In this document: positions 1-12,046 of the stretch, piece by piece | Layout of the letters: each line of letters starts with the position of its first letter | Position numbering within the stretch: the first letter of the stretch is position 1 | NCBI RefSeq assembly: GCF_019393635.1 | Contig: NC_057866.1 | Location: 122,945,897-123,009,896 of the forward strand | Reading direction: 5' to 3' | Length of the DNA: 64,000 nt | Source: Dromiciops gliroides | Taxonomy: Eukaryota; Chordata; Mammalia; Microbiotheria; Microbiotheriidae | Notes under the pieces: generated by a model | Databases searched by the model: none | What the model was told of the DNA's origin: nothing | The model's input: only the letters and a program-made list of their open reading frames with translations | Position numbers and translations under genes: made by a program

Positions 1-529
1 ACTTTGTCTGAGAAAACACTCATTCAGGGCAAAAGAATCAGTCTGGGAGGGAAAGACCCTTAGAGTTTCTGGCCATGACAGAAACAATTTACATCTATTC
101 TGAGCCATCAAAACCCAAACAATAAGCAAATGAATCTTGGGCTGGAACCTATTATTGGCCAATTAATGATGAATCCGCAGTGGTTGGATTTAAAGGCAGA
201 GCTTCATTTGAATCCTGATGGGCTTTATCAAAGTCTGGTTTTCCAGAGCCCTATTTCAAGAAATCATAAATGAAAGCTACATGAAATAAAAGAGTTTTTT
301 TAAACCAATGATAGAATAAATAGTAGGAAATCTAGACCCTAAACCCCAGGATACCTTGCAAAGTATAAGTGATCAAAATTTATATTCCTTTGGACAGAGC
401 ACCCACATGTAAGGGTATGACTCATATGGACAGAGGGAGAAGAGCTTGTCTATGGTACCTTTACCAAAATGTAGTTTCCCTGCTTAGCTCTTCAAATAGG
501 TATATTTTTGCTTTTGCTGTGTCTGAGAT
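1..529. other. AT-rich sequence, nothing recognised
   Basis: No exon-like frame, tRNA fold or familiar repeat is visible. It ends where a minus-strand L1 relic begins. Confidence 0.4.
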
Positions 530-2400
530 CATGATTACTACCTTAGCTTTTTTTTTTTACCTCAGCTGTAGCATAATAGACTCTGTTTCAGCCCCTTATT
601 TTTACTCTATGTGTCTTGTTACAAGTGTGTTTCTTATAAAAAAACCAAACATATTGTTGGATTCTGTTTTTTAATCCATTCTACTATCCACTTCCATTTT
701 ATGGGTGAGTTCATCCCATTCACATTCACAATTATGATTACTGTATATTTCTCTCCATCCTATTTTTTTCTTCTTTATTCATCTTTCTCTTTTTATCCTT
801 TATCTTCTCAAAAGTCTATTTTGCTTCCATTACCCCAATCAACCCTTTTATCACTTCACTCCTTTCTCTTAAGCTCTTCCCATCCCACTTCCACAAGAGG
901 TTTTAATGATAAGATAGATTTCTATCCTCAACTGTGTGTATGTTCTTCCCTCTTTGAACCAATTCCAGTGAGTATTGCCTGCTACCCATACCCCCATTTT
1001 CCCCTTCATTGTAAAAAATTACAAGTATCATCTTCCAATGTAGGAATGTAAACAGTTTGACCATATTAGTTCCTTATGATTTCTCTTTCATGTTTACTTT
1101 TTTATTCTCTTGTGGAGTCTTGTTCCTGAATGACAGCTTTTCTATTCAGCTCTGGTCTTTTCATCAGGAATGCTTGAAAGTCCTCTATTTCATTAAATAC
1201 ACATTTCTTCTCCCGAAGAATTATACTGTTTTGCTGGGTAAGTTATTCTTGGTTTTAATCCTAGTTCCTTTGCCTTCTGTAACATCATATTCTAAGCCTT
1301 CTGATCCTTTGATGTAGAAGCTGCTAAATCTTGTGTTACTCTGTATGGCTTCATGAGATTTTTAATTTGTCTTTAATACTCCTGGGAGTTTTCATTTTGG
1401 GATCTCTTTCAGGAGGTGATGAATGGAGCCTTTCCTTTTCTATTTTATTTTGTGGTTCTAGAACACCAGGGCATTTTTCCATGATAAATTTTCTTGGAAG
1501 ATGTTGTTTAGGCTCTTTTTATGATCATAGCTTTCAGGTAGTCTAATCATTTTTAAATGATCTCTCTGGATCTATTTTCCAGGTCAGTTGCTTTTCCAAT
1601 GAGTTATTTGACATTTTCTTCTATTTTTTTGCATTCTTTTGATTTTGTTTTTATCATTTCATGATGTCTTATGGAATCATTAGCTACCACTTGCCCATTC
1701 CTAATTTTTAAGGAATTATTTCCTTGAGTGAGCTTTTGTACCTCCTTTTCCATTTGCCCAATTCTACTTTTTAAAACATTGTTTCCTTCAGTGAATTTTT
1801 GTACTTGTTTTTTTATATTTGACCAATTCTGCTTTTTAAAGGAATTCTCTTTAGTGAATTTTTGTATATCTTTTTACATTTGGCCAATTCTGTTTTTTAA
1901 GGTGTTGTTTTTTTCAATAATTTTTTGCTTCCTTTACCAAACTGTTGACTTTTTCCATGATTTTCTTGCATCACTCTCATATTCTTTCCCCTGTTTTCCT
2001 TCTACTTATTTGATTTTTGAAATCCTTTTTGAGCTCCGCAAGAAATTATTTTCTTTTTTTTGCTCCTGAAACCAACAAACTTCTTTTTTTTTCTTTTTTT
2101 TGTTTTGAGGCTTTAGATATAGCAGTTTTGACTTGTCTTCTGAGGTTGTGTTTTGGTCTTCCTGTCACCATACTAACTTTCTATGGTCAAGATCCTTTTT
2201 GTTGTTTGTTCATTTTCCAGCCTATTTCTTGATTTTAACTGTGTTAAAGTAGGGCTTTTCTTCCAGGATGGGGTGGGGGGTGCAGTGTCCCAAACTTCCA
2301 AGTTGATATAATCTAGGAAGAGGTGTGTTTACTTCTCTCCTGGCCTGTGCTCTGGTCTGTGAGAGACATTAGCAAGTACATTGACTAGCAGGAAATTTGT
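530..2400 (-). mobile_element. L1 LINE relic, 5' half (5'UTR?, ORF1, start of ORF2)
   Basis: On the minus strand, about 740-530 resembles the start of L1 ORF2 (endonuclease), with an LNVNG-type motif and then an ETHL motif, broken by stops. About 2240-1040 resembles ORF1: several diverged heptad-like units of about 70 bp (1700-1950) encode a coiled coil, followed by the conserved C-terminal part. The 2240-2400 segment may be 5'UTR. Stops and frameshifts throughout make it inactive. The plus-strand open frames here are antisense shadows. Confidence 0.75.
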
Positions 2401-3279
2401 AGCTCAGGAGAAACAAATCAAAGAACAGTCGTAAACCATAACATGACTGCTTATAATGAGAATAAGGTGATTTAAAAGTACTAAAAAATAACTAATAGCA
2501 AAGTCTTTTGGAAGGCAATAATTATGTACTCTACTATTCTGCAGACAGGATAGACTCTATATTTCAGTATGATTTTGTACATTTAATTTACTAAAAATCA
2601 TGTCACTGATTTTTAAATTTTTTTACCCTTGACCTTTTTTCTATTTATATGAACTAATTTACTGATAATATATTGAAGGAAGGAGATTTTGCATCAAGGT
2701 AAACATAAAAAGGAAGATATTTTAATTGGACAAATCCCAGATTTTCTTTTGTTTTAACATCCAGATTTTCTTAATATAAAAGTTTCATTTATTAGAAAAT
2801 TATGTCAAGAAATCAAGAGGTTTTAGTTAACTACCCAAAACCATGAAATATATTATACAATTAACAAAAAAGAAAAGAAATCTGATATTCACATACACAA
2901 CTCAGTTGTCTCTTAAACAATGATAATGAAACACATAAACAAAATCAGTAGCAATTGAAATTTTTAAAAAACCAGGAAAATAATGGGGAAAAATGAGAAA
3001 TAGGGGTTGATATTCAAAGAAAAACTGACATCACATGAAGAAAGATAGCTAATATAAAGCATGCAGATACATTGTGGGTATTGAAAGGGAAAATTTTATG
3101 ATACCTTCTATTTTTTTATCAGTCATTTCCTGCATAGTTACCTCCCTTGTAATAAAAAATTAAGCCAAACTAACCCATATCAGTGACAAATACTATAATT
3201 GTGATGAACTCTAAGGTAGTTGTTGAAAACAGTATCATGGAAAACAGCAAAGGGTAAGGAGATGAATAGATATTTTCTT
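2401..3279. other. AT-rich intergenic sequence
   Basis: No gene or confident repeat is recognised. Confidence 0.4.
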
Positions 3280-3291
3280 AGAAAGGAATAG

Positions 3292-3452
3292 GGGAGGGAC
3301 AGCTGGGTGGCACAGTGGATAGAACACTGGTCCTGGATTCAGGAGGACCTGAGTTCAAATGCAGTCTCATACACTTGACACTTACTAGCTGTGTGACTCT
3401 GGGAAAGTCACTTAACCCTCATTGCCCCACCCCATAAAAAATTAAAAAAAAA
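3292..3452 (+). mobile_element. WSINE1-like SINE
   Basis: tRNA-like head (CAGCTGGGTGGCACAGTGG), B box, CAAGTCACTTAACCC-type 3' end slightly mutated, then an A-rich tail. The 12-bp TSD AGAAAGGAATAG lies at 3280-3291 and 3453-3464, indicating L1-type retroposition. Confidence 0.9.
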
Positions 3453-3499
3453 AGAAAGGAATAGAAAAGATTGTTGAATAATCCCATTTTATTCAACAT

Positions 3500-4240
3500 G
3501 GATAGGAGCTTTGTTTTTGAATGACAACTCTTGGTGAGAACTAAGGTTGGGCATGTTTTCTATTTAAAAAAACACAATTTTTTTATCAATTAAAATTTTT
3601 ATTTTCTTTCCCTTTTCCCTACCCTACCCATTGGGAGGGGAAAAAATCAAACAAACAAACCCCTTATGACAAATATGTATAGTCAAGCAAAGCAAATCCC
3701 TGCACTGACAATATCCAAAAATGTAGCTCTCTAATCCAGCACCTCTCTATTAAGAAGAGGATAGCATGCTCCATCATTGGTCCTCTGGAATCATATTTTG
3801 TCATTGTATTGACCTGACTTCTTAAATTTTTCAAAGTTGCTTTCTTTACAGTACTATCCTTTGTTTTTGTTACTGTATAAATTCTTCCAGTTCTTTCTTC
3901 ATCAGCTCGTAAGTCTACTAGACATTTTCTACAGTTCTGATGGTGTATTGGTATGTAAGACCTGGACATATCATTTGGAACTTTTGTTTGATGATAGGAG
4001 TCAAATAGTGGAGAACCAGCATTTGGGGGTCCTTAAGGAAAGAATGCTTAGAGACTTCTTATTTCTGGGGAAAAAATTAACTCTGAGGCAATGTCATTAT
4101 TCTTAGAGTAGCAGGATGAACAGTGTGAATAGTCTCAAATATGGAAGATAAACATATATCCAGAAACACAAGCTTCCTAGTCCAAAGTCTACATCCTACC
4201 TCAAACGTTCATTTAATGGATTTGGTTCCCAGAATTTCAT
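3500..4240. other. Unassigned, possibly an old interspersed repeat
   Basis: Around 3570-3970 the sequence has the feel of a diverged marsupial repeat (T-rich stretch, then a purine block), but I cannot name it. No coding signature is present. Confidence 0.3.
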
Positions 4241-4241
4241 A

Positions 4242-4244
<3 letters not shown>

Positions 4245-4291
<47 letters not shown>
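4245..4291. repeat. (TG)n microsatellite
   Basis: About 23 uninterrupted TG units. Confidence 0.98.
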
Positions 4292-4293
<2 letters not shown>

Positions 4294-4421
4294 AAATTAT
4301 TATTTTGGGCTTTACTTAGAAATTGTGACTCATCTTTTCTAAGACTTGAGAGTACATATCAAACTTGAGTAACAATTGAAAGCTGGGACTAGAGATCTGT
4401 TATTGTTACAAGTAAGTAGAA

Positions 4422-4502
4422 TTCTCTCTGTCTCTCCCTCTCTGTCTCTATCTCTGTGTCTCTGTGTCTCTATGTCTGTCTCTGTGCCTCTGTCTCTCTC
4501 TA
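4422..4502. repeat. CT/GTCT-rich simple repeat
   Basis: Imperfect pyrimidine-rich tract built from TCTC, TCTG and TCTA units. Confidence 0.9.
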
Positions 4503-5300
4503 ACTCGCAGTTTATATCAAAGCTCCTGGTCTTTGAAAAATTATATTTTTGAAAGTCTTTTATTTTTGTTCCATTGAATTGCGCTTCTTTGCAGACACCA
4601 TCTGAAGACGATGGGATCATAAAACCCTGGCAATGAAAAAAGGAAGTTCTGAAAGAAATCTTTCTTTGACTCTTGCTTTAGAATTGTCTAAACTTGAATA
4701 TCTGAAATTGCAAAACCAATGTTCTCTAGAGTCTTTATCCTTAAACTTGGGCCCATGAAAGCACTGCAGCTGTACTCATTACCAGTGAATTAACAGACCC
4801 TCACAAGATTACAGCCTATTTCAACTGTAGAACAGGTGGGGAGGATATAAACCATGGCATATTTTCTTTCTTTCTTAGTCTGTACTGTTTATTTCTGTTT
4901 TATTCATCATGTGTGGCTCATTATACATGTTTCATCTTGAAGGGTGAACAGGAATTGGGATTGCAGCACTGGTTTTATTCCAGAAGCTGCCTTTAGCTAT
5001 TGCATAAAAACAGCATGTTAATGAGTGTACCTTTTTTGGACGAGTCAGATTGCTTTAGAAATCCTCAGACTTTTTTTTACTACCACCAAAGCCTAGAGCC
5101 TCTGATCTTAATCTCAGTGTAATAATTTGTACACAGATTAACTGCTTTCTTTGTTGCTCTTTGTTATACTGGGTGGGCCTTTTGCCTTATCATTCAACAA
5201 TATTATTGAGTCCCCATTTGCTGCTCATCATTGTGTTTGGTTCTAGAGTAACAAAGTGTAATGAGGACCAAAAGTTAATAAGATATCATCCCTGACCACA
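4503..5300. other. Unassigned intergenic sequence
   Basis: No exon, RNA gene or clear repeat recognised. Confidence 0.35.
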
Positions 5301-5309
5301 AGTATCTAG

Positions 5310-5655
5310 TATACCCTACATTTAGATCTGGAAGGAAGAGTAGAAGTCATGGAGTCCAACCCCTTCGTTTTATAGATGAGGAAATTGAGGCCCAGAAATG
5401 TTCAATGACTTTCCCAAGGTCATAGGGCTAGTCAGTGGCAGAGCCGGCATTTAAACCTAGGTCATAGTGTCATAGATTTAGAGCTGGAAAGGATCTTAAA
5501 GGCCAGAGGCTAACTCCATAATTTTACAGATGAAGAAACTGGCAGAAATATTCAATGACTTGCCCAGGGTCACCACTTAGTAATTTACGGCAGGATTTGA
5601 ACCTGATGTTTCCTGACTCTGGGTCCAATGTTCGCCGTATACCACATGGCTTCTT
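5310..5655 (-). mobile_element. Two adjacent MIR/CORE-SINE-like fragments
   Basis: Two consecutive diverged copies of the pattern 'ACAGATGAGGAAACTGAGGC ... GACTTGCCCAGGGTCA ... GGATTTGAACC', roughly 5310-5460 and 5465-5655, both in antisense orientation. They are old, with no clear TSD. Confidence 0.7.
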
Positions 5656-5904
5656 GACACCATGCAAACGTGAATAAATTATGTAGGCACACGATTGAGT
5701 TTTAAACCTAGCTGTATGAATGACAGCTCAGATAGATAAGAAATCACATTTCATTGGGATAGGTGGGGAAGTCCTCATGGAAGAGCTGAACTTGAATTAG
5801 ACTTAATAAAATAATTGGAGAGGAAGGAAGAATTTCCTCCATGGGGTAATATAGGGATCTTCTAAGCAAATTCTGCCATGAAAAAGAAAAACAAACAAAA
5901 ACCA

Positions 5905-6140
5905 GGTGTTTATTAAGTACCTACTAGGTGCCAGGTACTGTGCTAAGTAAGCATGTGATCTCATCTCATAAACACCCCTAGGAAGTAGGTTTTTGTATTA
6001 TCTCCATTTTACATTTGAGGAAAGTGAGGCAAGGAGCATTTAAGTGACTTGCCCAGTCACACAGCTAGTGAGTGTCTATTGGCCAGACTTAGTCTCTGGT
6101 CTTCCAGGCTTCAGGCTACTATACCATCTAGCTGGGGTTT
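5905..6140 (-). mobile_element. MIR/CORE-SINE-like element
   Basis: Contains 'TACTAGGTGCCAGGTACTGTGC', the 'CATTTTACATTTGAGGAAA' block and 'GACTTGCCCAGTCACACAGC', followed by a degraded head. Confidence 0.7.
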
Positions 6141-6158
6141 CAGGGTAGGGAAGGATAA

Positions 6159-6250
6159 TGGAGAGAGAGAAGAAGAAGAAAAAAAGGAGAAGAGGAAAGG
6201 GAGGGAGGAGAGAGAGAAGATGAGAAGAGGAAAGAGGGAGGGAGAGAGAA
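6159..6250. repeat. GA-rich purine tract
   Basis: About 90 bases of almost pure A and G on the plus strand. The open frame across it is low-complexity E/K/R and not credible as protein. Confidence 0.85.
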
Positions 6251-6338
6251 ATTTACTCTGGTGAATGGAATTTGAAGATGAAAGGATTAGCTTTAGAGAA
6301 AATCCCTCATCCTCTGAAACTGGAAGGATGAGAGGATA

Positions 6339-6502
6339 GTATTATTCTTTGTTTTGTTTTGCTTTTGCAGGGCAATGAGGGTTAAGTGACTTGTCCAGGG
6401 TCACAAAGCTAGTAAGTGTTAAGTGTCTGAATCTTGATTTGAACTCAGGTCTTCCTGAATCCAGAGCTGGTACTTTATCTGCTGCACACCTAGCTGCCCC
6501 CT
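6339..6502 (-). mobile_element. WSINE1-like SINE
   Basis: Antisense copy running from GGGCAATGAGGGTTAAGTGA to CACCTAGCTGCCCC. A short TSD AGAGGATA lies at about 6331-6338 and 6503-6510. Confidence 0.85.
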
Positions 6503-6621
6503 AGAGGATATCTTTAAACAGCTGTGTTGAGACAAAGACAAAGAAGTTCACTGCAGACAATCTCGACTTCGGTGAAATGGCAGGTCATCTTCTGAGTGTG
6601 AGAACAGGAAAAGATTTAGGG

Positions 6622-6812
6622 CAGGGGTTCTTAACCTTCTTTTGTGTTGTGGACCTCTTTGGTGGGCTAGTGAAGCCTTTGGATCCCTTTTCAGAATCAT
6701 GTTTTAAAATGTATTAAAATAAAATAGATAGGATTACAAAGGAACCCAATTATATTGAAATAGAAATAATAATACATATTTTTTTAAATGAGCCTCAGGT
6801 GAAGAGCTCCTG
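6622..6812. mobile_element. hAT-type MITE (non-autonomous DNA transposon)
   Basis: Terminal inverted repeats CAGGGGTTCTTAACCT (left) and CAGGAGCTCTTCACCT (right end, reverse complement) match at 13 of 16 positions. The flanks are ATTTAGGG (6614-6621) and GTTTAGGG (6813-6820), an 8-bp TSD with one mismatch. An 8-bp TSD is the hAT hallmark. The 191-bp element has no transposase. A relative lies at 43203-44078. Confidence 0.85.
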
Positions 6813-7101
6813 GTTTAGGGACTTAAAACAAGAGGGAATAAATAGTCCATGGGGTGTGTTAGTGTTAATTACAGCGTTAGTTTAATTACAGGTTTATTGT
6901 CAGCAAAGTGCTTCAAGAACCTGAAATCCTTAACGTTCACATGGATGTGATTTCCCTGTTGTGAGTACTCTTCTCTCTGCAGATTGCCCATGCCTTCTCA
7001 TCCTTTGCTGTTCCTGTCCCTGGCCTCCAAGGAGTTCTCCCCTAGGGGTCCACCCAATATGTTGATTGCTTTCCGAGCTTTCTCTTGACATCATGAGGAT
7101 A

Positions 7102-7335
7102 CTTTTGTTGTTTAGTTATGTTCAACTTTTCGTGACCACATTTAGAGTTTTCTTAGCAAAGATATTCTACTGGTTTGCCTTTTCCTTCTCTACCCTCTTT
7201 TATAGCTGAGGAAACTGAGGCAAACAGGGTTTAGTGACTTGCCCAGGGGCACACAACTAGTTTGTGTCTGAGGCCAGATTGGGCTTCTTGTTTAAACAAG
7301 ACCCAGTGTTATCCATCATGCCATCTGGTTCCCCC
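7102..7335 (-). mobile_element. Marsupial SINE, longer type (family B)
   Basis: Antisense copy of a ~230-bp SINE whose 3' part reads, in antisense, TTGTTGTTCAGT...GTGACC...TTCTTGGCAAAGA...GAGGAAACTGAGGCAAACAG. The head is shared with the shorter SINE but diverged. Other copies are at 28809, 42130, 45060, 47625 and 62808. Confidence 0.8.
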
Positions 7336-7339
7336 AATG

Positions 7340-8215
7340 AGGACACTAGTCCTATCACTTGTCACCTCTCAGACCTTTTTTTATTCATACATTTCTTGGA
7401 CAACATCCTTTACACCACTTCTTTTTCCTTAATTCTTTGCTTGTGATGTGTCACAGCATACTCACACCCACCACATACCTCTCCATTAAACCTTGGGGTG
7501 ATTCTCAATTTCAATTCTTGAGAGTCATTAGTGTACCCTGACTCAATACCATGGAACACTGGAAGAAAGCTCCATAAAAAGGCAGTTTTAAAAAAAAAAT
7601 AATTAGGCTCTCTCTGCCTATAAAAATATTATTAGACCAATCAGCATAATAAGTTCAAAGTTAACAACATAGCTTTGACCAATATCAGAAGTAGAATGCT
7701 TAACTAAAGAGCAAAGGAATTTCTAGTCTTTCTGGTTCAGATTTTCATTATTATAGTCATTTCCATCATTATAGTTATACTAGATTTTCTTTTTGTGAGT
7801 GAATATTTTTTTACAGTCTAACTGCCAAGAAGATGAACTAAGAACTATAATTAAGACATAAAACTAATGGCTTATTAGTACCATTAGGAACCTTCCTGAA
7901 TACTAGAAGTCAGTATTCAACTGTTGAAGCATTTTTCAATTTAGGCTATAATACTAAAGATCTGGGATATAGATAGCATCCTATAGTAGAGAGAGCCTTA
8001 AATTGTGATAAATGGGAGACCTGAGCTACAAACTCTGAGTCTGTCACTCACATGCTCTGTGATCATCAGCAATTTATTTCACTGCTCTGGGCCTCTTGGA
8101 TAATAGACTTTATCAGAAATTCTATGGTTCTGATAAAATCATCTGCTTCAATCCACTGTCGGTTAGGAAAGCTTTACTTGAATCACATAACTACAATACC
8201 AATCTAATTTAATCT
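7340..8215. other. Unassigned AT-rich sequence
   Basis: Short open frames only. A weak MIR-like trace may lie at 7990-8110 (GAGCTACAAACTCTGAG ... GGGCCTC). Confidence 0.3.
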
Positions 8216-8217
8216 AA

Positions 8218-8221
<4 letters not shown>

Positions 8222-8289
<68 letters not shown>

Positions 8290-8312
8290 CCCCTCCCTCC
8301 CTCCCTCCCCTT
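8222..8312. repeat. (CT)n microsatellite with C-rich end
   Basis: About 65 bases of perfect CT dinucleotide followed by CCCTCC units. The R/E-rich minus-strand frame here is spurious. Confidence 0.98.
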
Positions 8313-8373
8313 TCTTTTTCCCCAACTCTGCTCTCAACCCCTTGAGCCTGATTAATGCTCTATGAACGCACTC

Positions 8374-8394
8374 GCACACGCACGCACGCACGCA

Positions 8395-8444
<50 letters not shown>
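8374..8444. repeat. (CA)n / (GCAC)n microsatellite
   Basis: GCAC units grading into about 22 CA units, 60 bp from the CT repeat. Confidence 0.97.
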
Positions 8445-8445
<1 letters not shown>

Positions 8446-8539
8446 CAAGGATAGTATTTTAACAATAACTGCTCCTGGTTCCAGGGAGCTTGTGTGCTGG
8501 GGTGCGGTGGAATGTCTGATCAATCAATTAGAAGGAGGG

Positions 8540-9110
8540 AAGATGGCTTTCCTCCTACCCTCTCAGTGATAGCCAATCATGGGTTACATTTCCAATGCTA
8601 CCATCCCTATCCTTATCCCCCAACATTCCTCCACTCTGCCCTCTCCCTCCGCATTGTGCAAGCTCCCAGATCCTCCCATTCTTAGACTCATAGCCTCTCA
8701 GGGCAGTTATAACCTAGCTGCGCCCCAGGCAGTCACGGTAGCAGCTGCACAGATACCTCTGAGAACTTCCCTCTTAATTGTCAGAGAGTCCCATCATCCT
8801 TCCAGGCACCCAGCTTCACAATCTTAGTGTCATCTTCAACTCTTCACTCTCCCTTACCCCACATATTCGGTCAGTTGCTCAATCTTGTTATTCCTGTCTC
8901 CACGTCTATCATAGCTGTTCCCTACTTTCTCTTCACACAATGACCGCTCTAGTTTACATCTTCATTATCTCTCCTCTGGACTATTTCAATAGCTTCCTAA
9001 TTAGTCTCTTCTGGCACCAATTTGATTTCCATGCAGCTGCCAAAGTGGTTTTCCTAAAGCATATATGTCTGACCATTTTACTCCCTTACTCAATAAACTT
9101 TGGTATAGAA
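8540..9110 (+). mobile_element. L2 LINE fragment
   Basis: Matches remembered L2-type text: 'ATCTTAGTGTCATCTTCAAC', 'CTGCCAAAGTGGTTTTCC' and 'CTCCTCTGGACTATTTCAAT', all in sense orientation. Frames are interrupted. Confidence 0.7.
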
Positions 9111-9125
9111 GTATATTATATAATT

Positions 9126-9286
9126 GCGGGGGGGGGGGAGGAGGGGGGTGTAGGACAATGAGGGTTAAGTGACTTGCCCAGGGTCACACAGCTAGTAAGT
9201 GTCAAGTGTCTGAGGACGGATTTGAACTCAGGTCCTCCTGAATCCAGGGCCTGTGCTTTATCCACTTTGCCACCTAGCTGCCCCAC
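9126..9286 (-). mobile_element. WSINE1-like SINE
   Basis: Antisense copy with a G-rich tail junction. TSD ATTATATAATT lies at 9115-9125 and 9287-9297 and splits older sequence. Confidence 0.92.
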
Positions 9287-9404
9287 ATTATATAATTTGT
9301 AGAAGTAAATATACACATACTAGTGTTTGTTCAAAGATTTTTTGCTGATAGAGATGCATTATCAAAAAAAATGTTGAGACCACTAAGCTAGAGCAACCCA
9401 GTGT

Positions 9405-9760
9405 CTAAACAATAGTGTCTTCTATGAGGTGTTTGTAATTTCTTTGCCACCCCATCTTGCCTTTTTTCCTGAGGCAGCCCATTTTACCTTAAGCTTTTTA
9501 TATAGAGCTGAAATTCATTACCCTGATATTTCCTTTCGGTTTGTCCTAATTCTGCCCTCTTGAGGTCATGCAAAATTGATCTAATTCCTCTTCCAAAATC
9601 ATCTTGTATAGGCATTTTGTATAAACCTATATAAACAAACATATTGTTTCCCCTGATAGAAGCTATTTTTGAAAGTAGGGGCTGCTTCATTTCTGTCTTT
9701 GTATGCACAGTGACTACCACAAAGAAAAAGTTGAATAAATATATGTTGTTTGATTAATTC
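9405..9760. other. Possible CR1/L3-like LINE 3' remnant
   Basis: Contains a stretch (TTGTCCTAATTCTGCCCTCT and its surroundings) resembling the 3' part of an old CR1-type repeat, as at 58745-59100. The assignment is from memory and weak. Confidence 0.35.
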
Positions 9761-10510
9761 AGAGGTTCTCATTTAATGGTTCTCAAATCCCTTAGGGGAT
9801 TATAGCAATGGTCCAAGGAAGAACAGTGAGACCTGAAGCAAAAATAACTGCCCAATTATTTTACAAATATATAATTTTCTTTCTGCAACAAGTATGTGCA
9901 TATTTGAAGCATCATAAGTTGTTTCAGCAATGATTCACACAAACAATGATTTTGATGTGTGTGTGGTGATAACAGCAAACTCTGACCACTTCTAAGGGCA
10001 ACATATTCTTGAGTTTTCTTGTCATCAAATTGTTTCCAAACCAACACAAGGGTGTGACGTCCTGGCACAAACTGATCCCAACCAATGGTGAGATGAATGC
10101 TCAAACCCTGATTTTTGTTCTGTATGCTGCACTAGGATAGCTCCATCATTACCCCACAGTCATACCTTATTGGCTATGTAATCATGTGATAAAGATGTTC
10201 TAGGGTTTGCCTTCTTGCACTGCAAGATTGTGATGATTGTTGGCCATTTGTAGCCATCTTGAAATCATCACAAGTGTTCTGCAGAAACAAACATATTACC
10301 TTTTATGGCAGTATTAAGGTTATCTTCCATTTTAAATTAATCCTCCATTTATGTTGCTCTTCTTCTTTCTGGTAGATTTTCAGATGAACTAGTTGGCGAT
10401 GTGGGTTACTTGTTAGTAGAGTTCCTATGAGACTATAGCCCATATGGCAGTGGCAGAAAAGAAGAAAATCACACACATCTGAAGAAATTCTTTCTTACAA
10501 AAGTTTTATA
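9761..10510. other. Unassigned sequence
   Basis: Nothing recognised. An 82-codon minus frame at 9856-10104 has no family resemblance. Confidence 0.35.
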
Positions 10511-10518
10511 GAAAAACT

Positions 10519-10661
10519 TTTTTTTTCAGGGCAATGAGGGTCAAGTCACTTGCCCAGGGTCACACAGCTAATAAGTGTCAAGTGTCTGAGGCAGAATTTG
10601 AATTCAGATCCTCTTGAATCCAGAGCTGGTGTTTTATCCACTGTGCCACCTAGCTGCCCCT
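10519..10661 (-). mobile_element. WSINE1-like SINE
   Basis: Complete antisense copy with a T-stretch (A tail) at 10519-10527 and head ending CACCTAGCTGCCCC. No clean TSD is seen. Confidence 0.88.
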
Positions 10662-10675
10662 AGATAAACATTGCT

Positions 10676-10772
10676 TTGGGGGGGGGCAATGAAGGTTAAG
10701 TGACTTGCTCAGGGTCACACAGCTAGTAAGTATCAAGTGTCTGAAGTAATATTTGAACTCAGGTCTTTGAGG
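10676..10772 (-). mobile_element. WSINE1-like SINE, 5'-truncated
   Basis: Only the 3' two-thirds of an antisense copy is present. The tRNA-like head is missing. Confidence 0.85.
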
Positions 10773-11029
10773 AGGAAAAGAGCTTTGGAAACCATTGAAT
10801 TAACTGATTGATTCCACCTTCCCGTCTCCTTAATTTTCAGGCTCTTTTTTTATTCATCGGTTTCTTCTGTGCCACTTTCAAACATATCCAGATCTCCTCA
10901 TCCTTAAAAAACCTAGCACAGTACCTCACACATAGCAGGTACTTGATAAATGTTGGTTAATTGATTAATTCCACATGACAGCCTTTTGGATTTGAGTGTT
11001 CTTCACCACCTTCCTGCCCCTATCAAGTT

Positions 11030-11360
11030 TTATCTTCTGCTTTATAATTTTGCTTCAAGCATCATCACTCAACCAAAAATGCCCTCTTTAAAATTACTCA
11101 CAATCCCTTAAATGCCAAATCTGATGCTCCTGTCTCAGTCCTCATTCTTCTTGACCTATCTGTTGCATATGACACTGGTGATCCTTCTTTCTTCCTGGGT
11201 TCTCTCTCCTCTCTGATTTTTCCTTACCCTACAGTTCTCATTCCTGTCGTCTTGCTGGCTTATCATCCATATTACACACCCTAATTATGGGGATTCCCCA
11301 AGGTCTTTTCCCTCTACACTGACTCATGGTAACTTCAGCACCCATGGGTACTCTATGCCG

Positions 11361-11399
<39 letters not shown>

Positions 11400-12035
11400 T
11401 ATTATATGCTGATTATACACATGTATATATGTATACACACATGTATATATAGACATATATTTCCATATACATATCTATATATAAATATGACACAACGTTG
11501 GTGACACACATATCCAACCCAAGTCTCTCCCTTGAGTTTCAAGCTTACCTCATCAGTTGCCTATGAGACCTTTCATTTTGGATGTCCCAGAGACATCTTA
11601 AACTCAATATATCCAAAATTTAACTCGTTATCTTTTCTCTCAAACCCTTCACTCTTTGCACCACCCATCTTATGTCCCAGGTTCATGACCTCAGGATTAC
11701 CTTCCTCCTCATCCTCTCACTCCACATATCCAATCATTGTCAAATCTTTCTATTTCTCAAATCTGAATGTTCTTCCCCACTCCCACAGCTACCACTTTAG
11801 ATCAGGCAGGCCCTCATCACCTCTTGCCTAGATTATTGCAACAGTCTCTAATTGGTCCTCTGGCCTCATCTCTCCTTATTCCAGTCCATCCTACACATTT
11901 CTGCCTAAATAATTTTCCTGAAGCACAGATGTGACCAGAAAAACACACCTACTCAGTCGACTCCAGGCTTCCTATATTGCCTTTCAGTTAAAATACAAAG
12001 TGTCCTGAATGTCTTGGTACAGGCTGTTACAGCTT
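11030..12035 (+). mobile_element. L2 LINE fragment (reverse-transcriptase region to 3' end)
   Basis: About 11130-11185 translates to an LILLDLSVAYDTGDP-like string, matching the LLDLSAAFDTVDH block of L2 reverse transcriptase. About 11285-11320 fits the GIPQG block. Sequence to about 12030 resembles the L2 3' portion. An (AT)n repeat interrupts it. Part of the reverse-transcriptase block was copied, inverted, into the SINE at 12400-12603. Confidence 0.75.
11363..11395. repeat. (AT)n microsatellite
   Basis: About 16 AT units, followed by imperfect TA/TG-rich sequence to about 11480. Confidence 0.95.
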
Positions 12036-12046
12036 AAAACTGCACT

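Noticed and set aside
611..1051. 146-codon plus frame
   Set aside because: Antisense to an L1 ORF1/ORF2 relic. F/S/L/Y richness reflects T-rich DNA.
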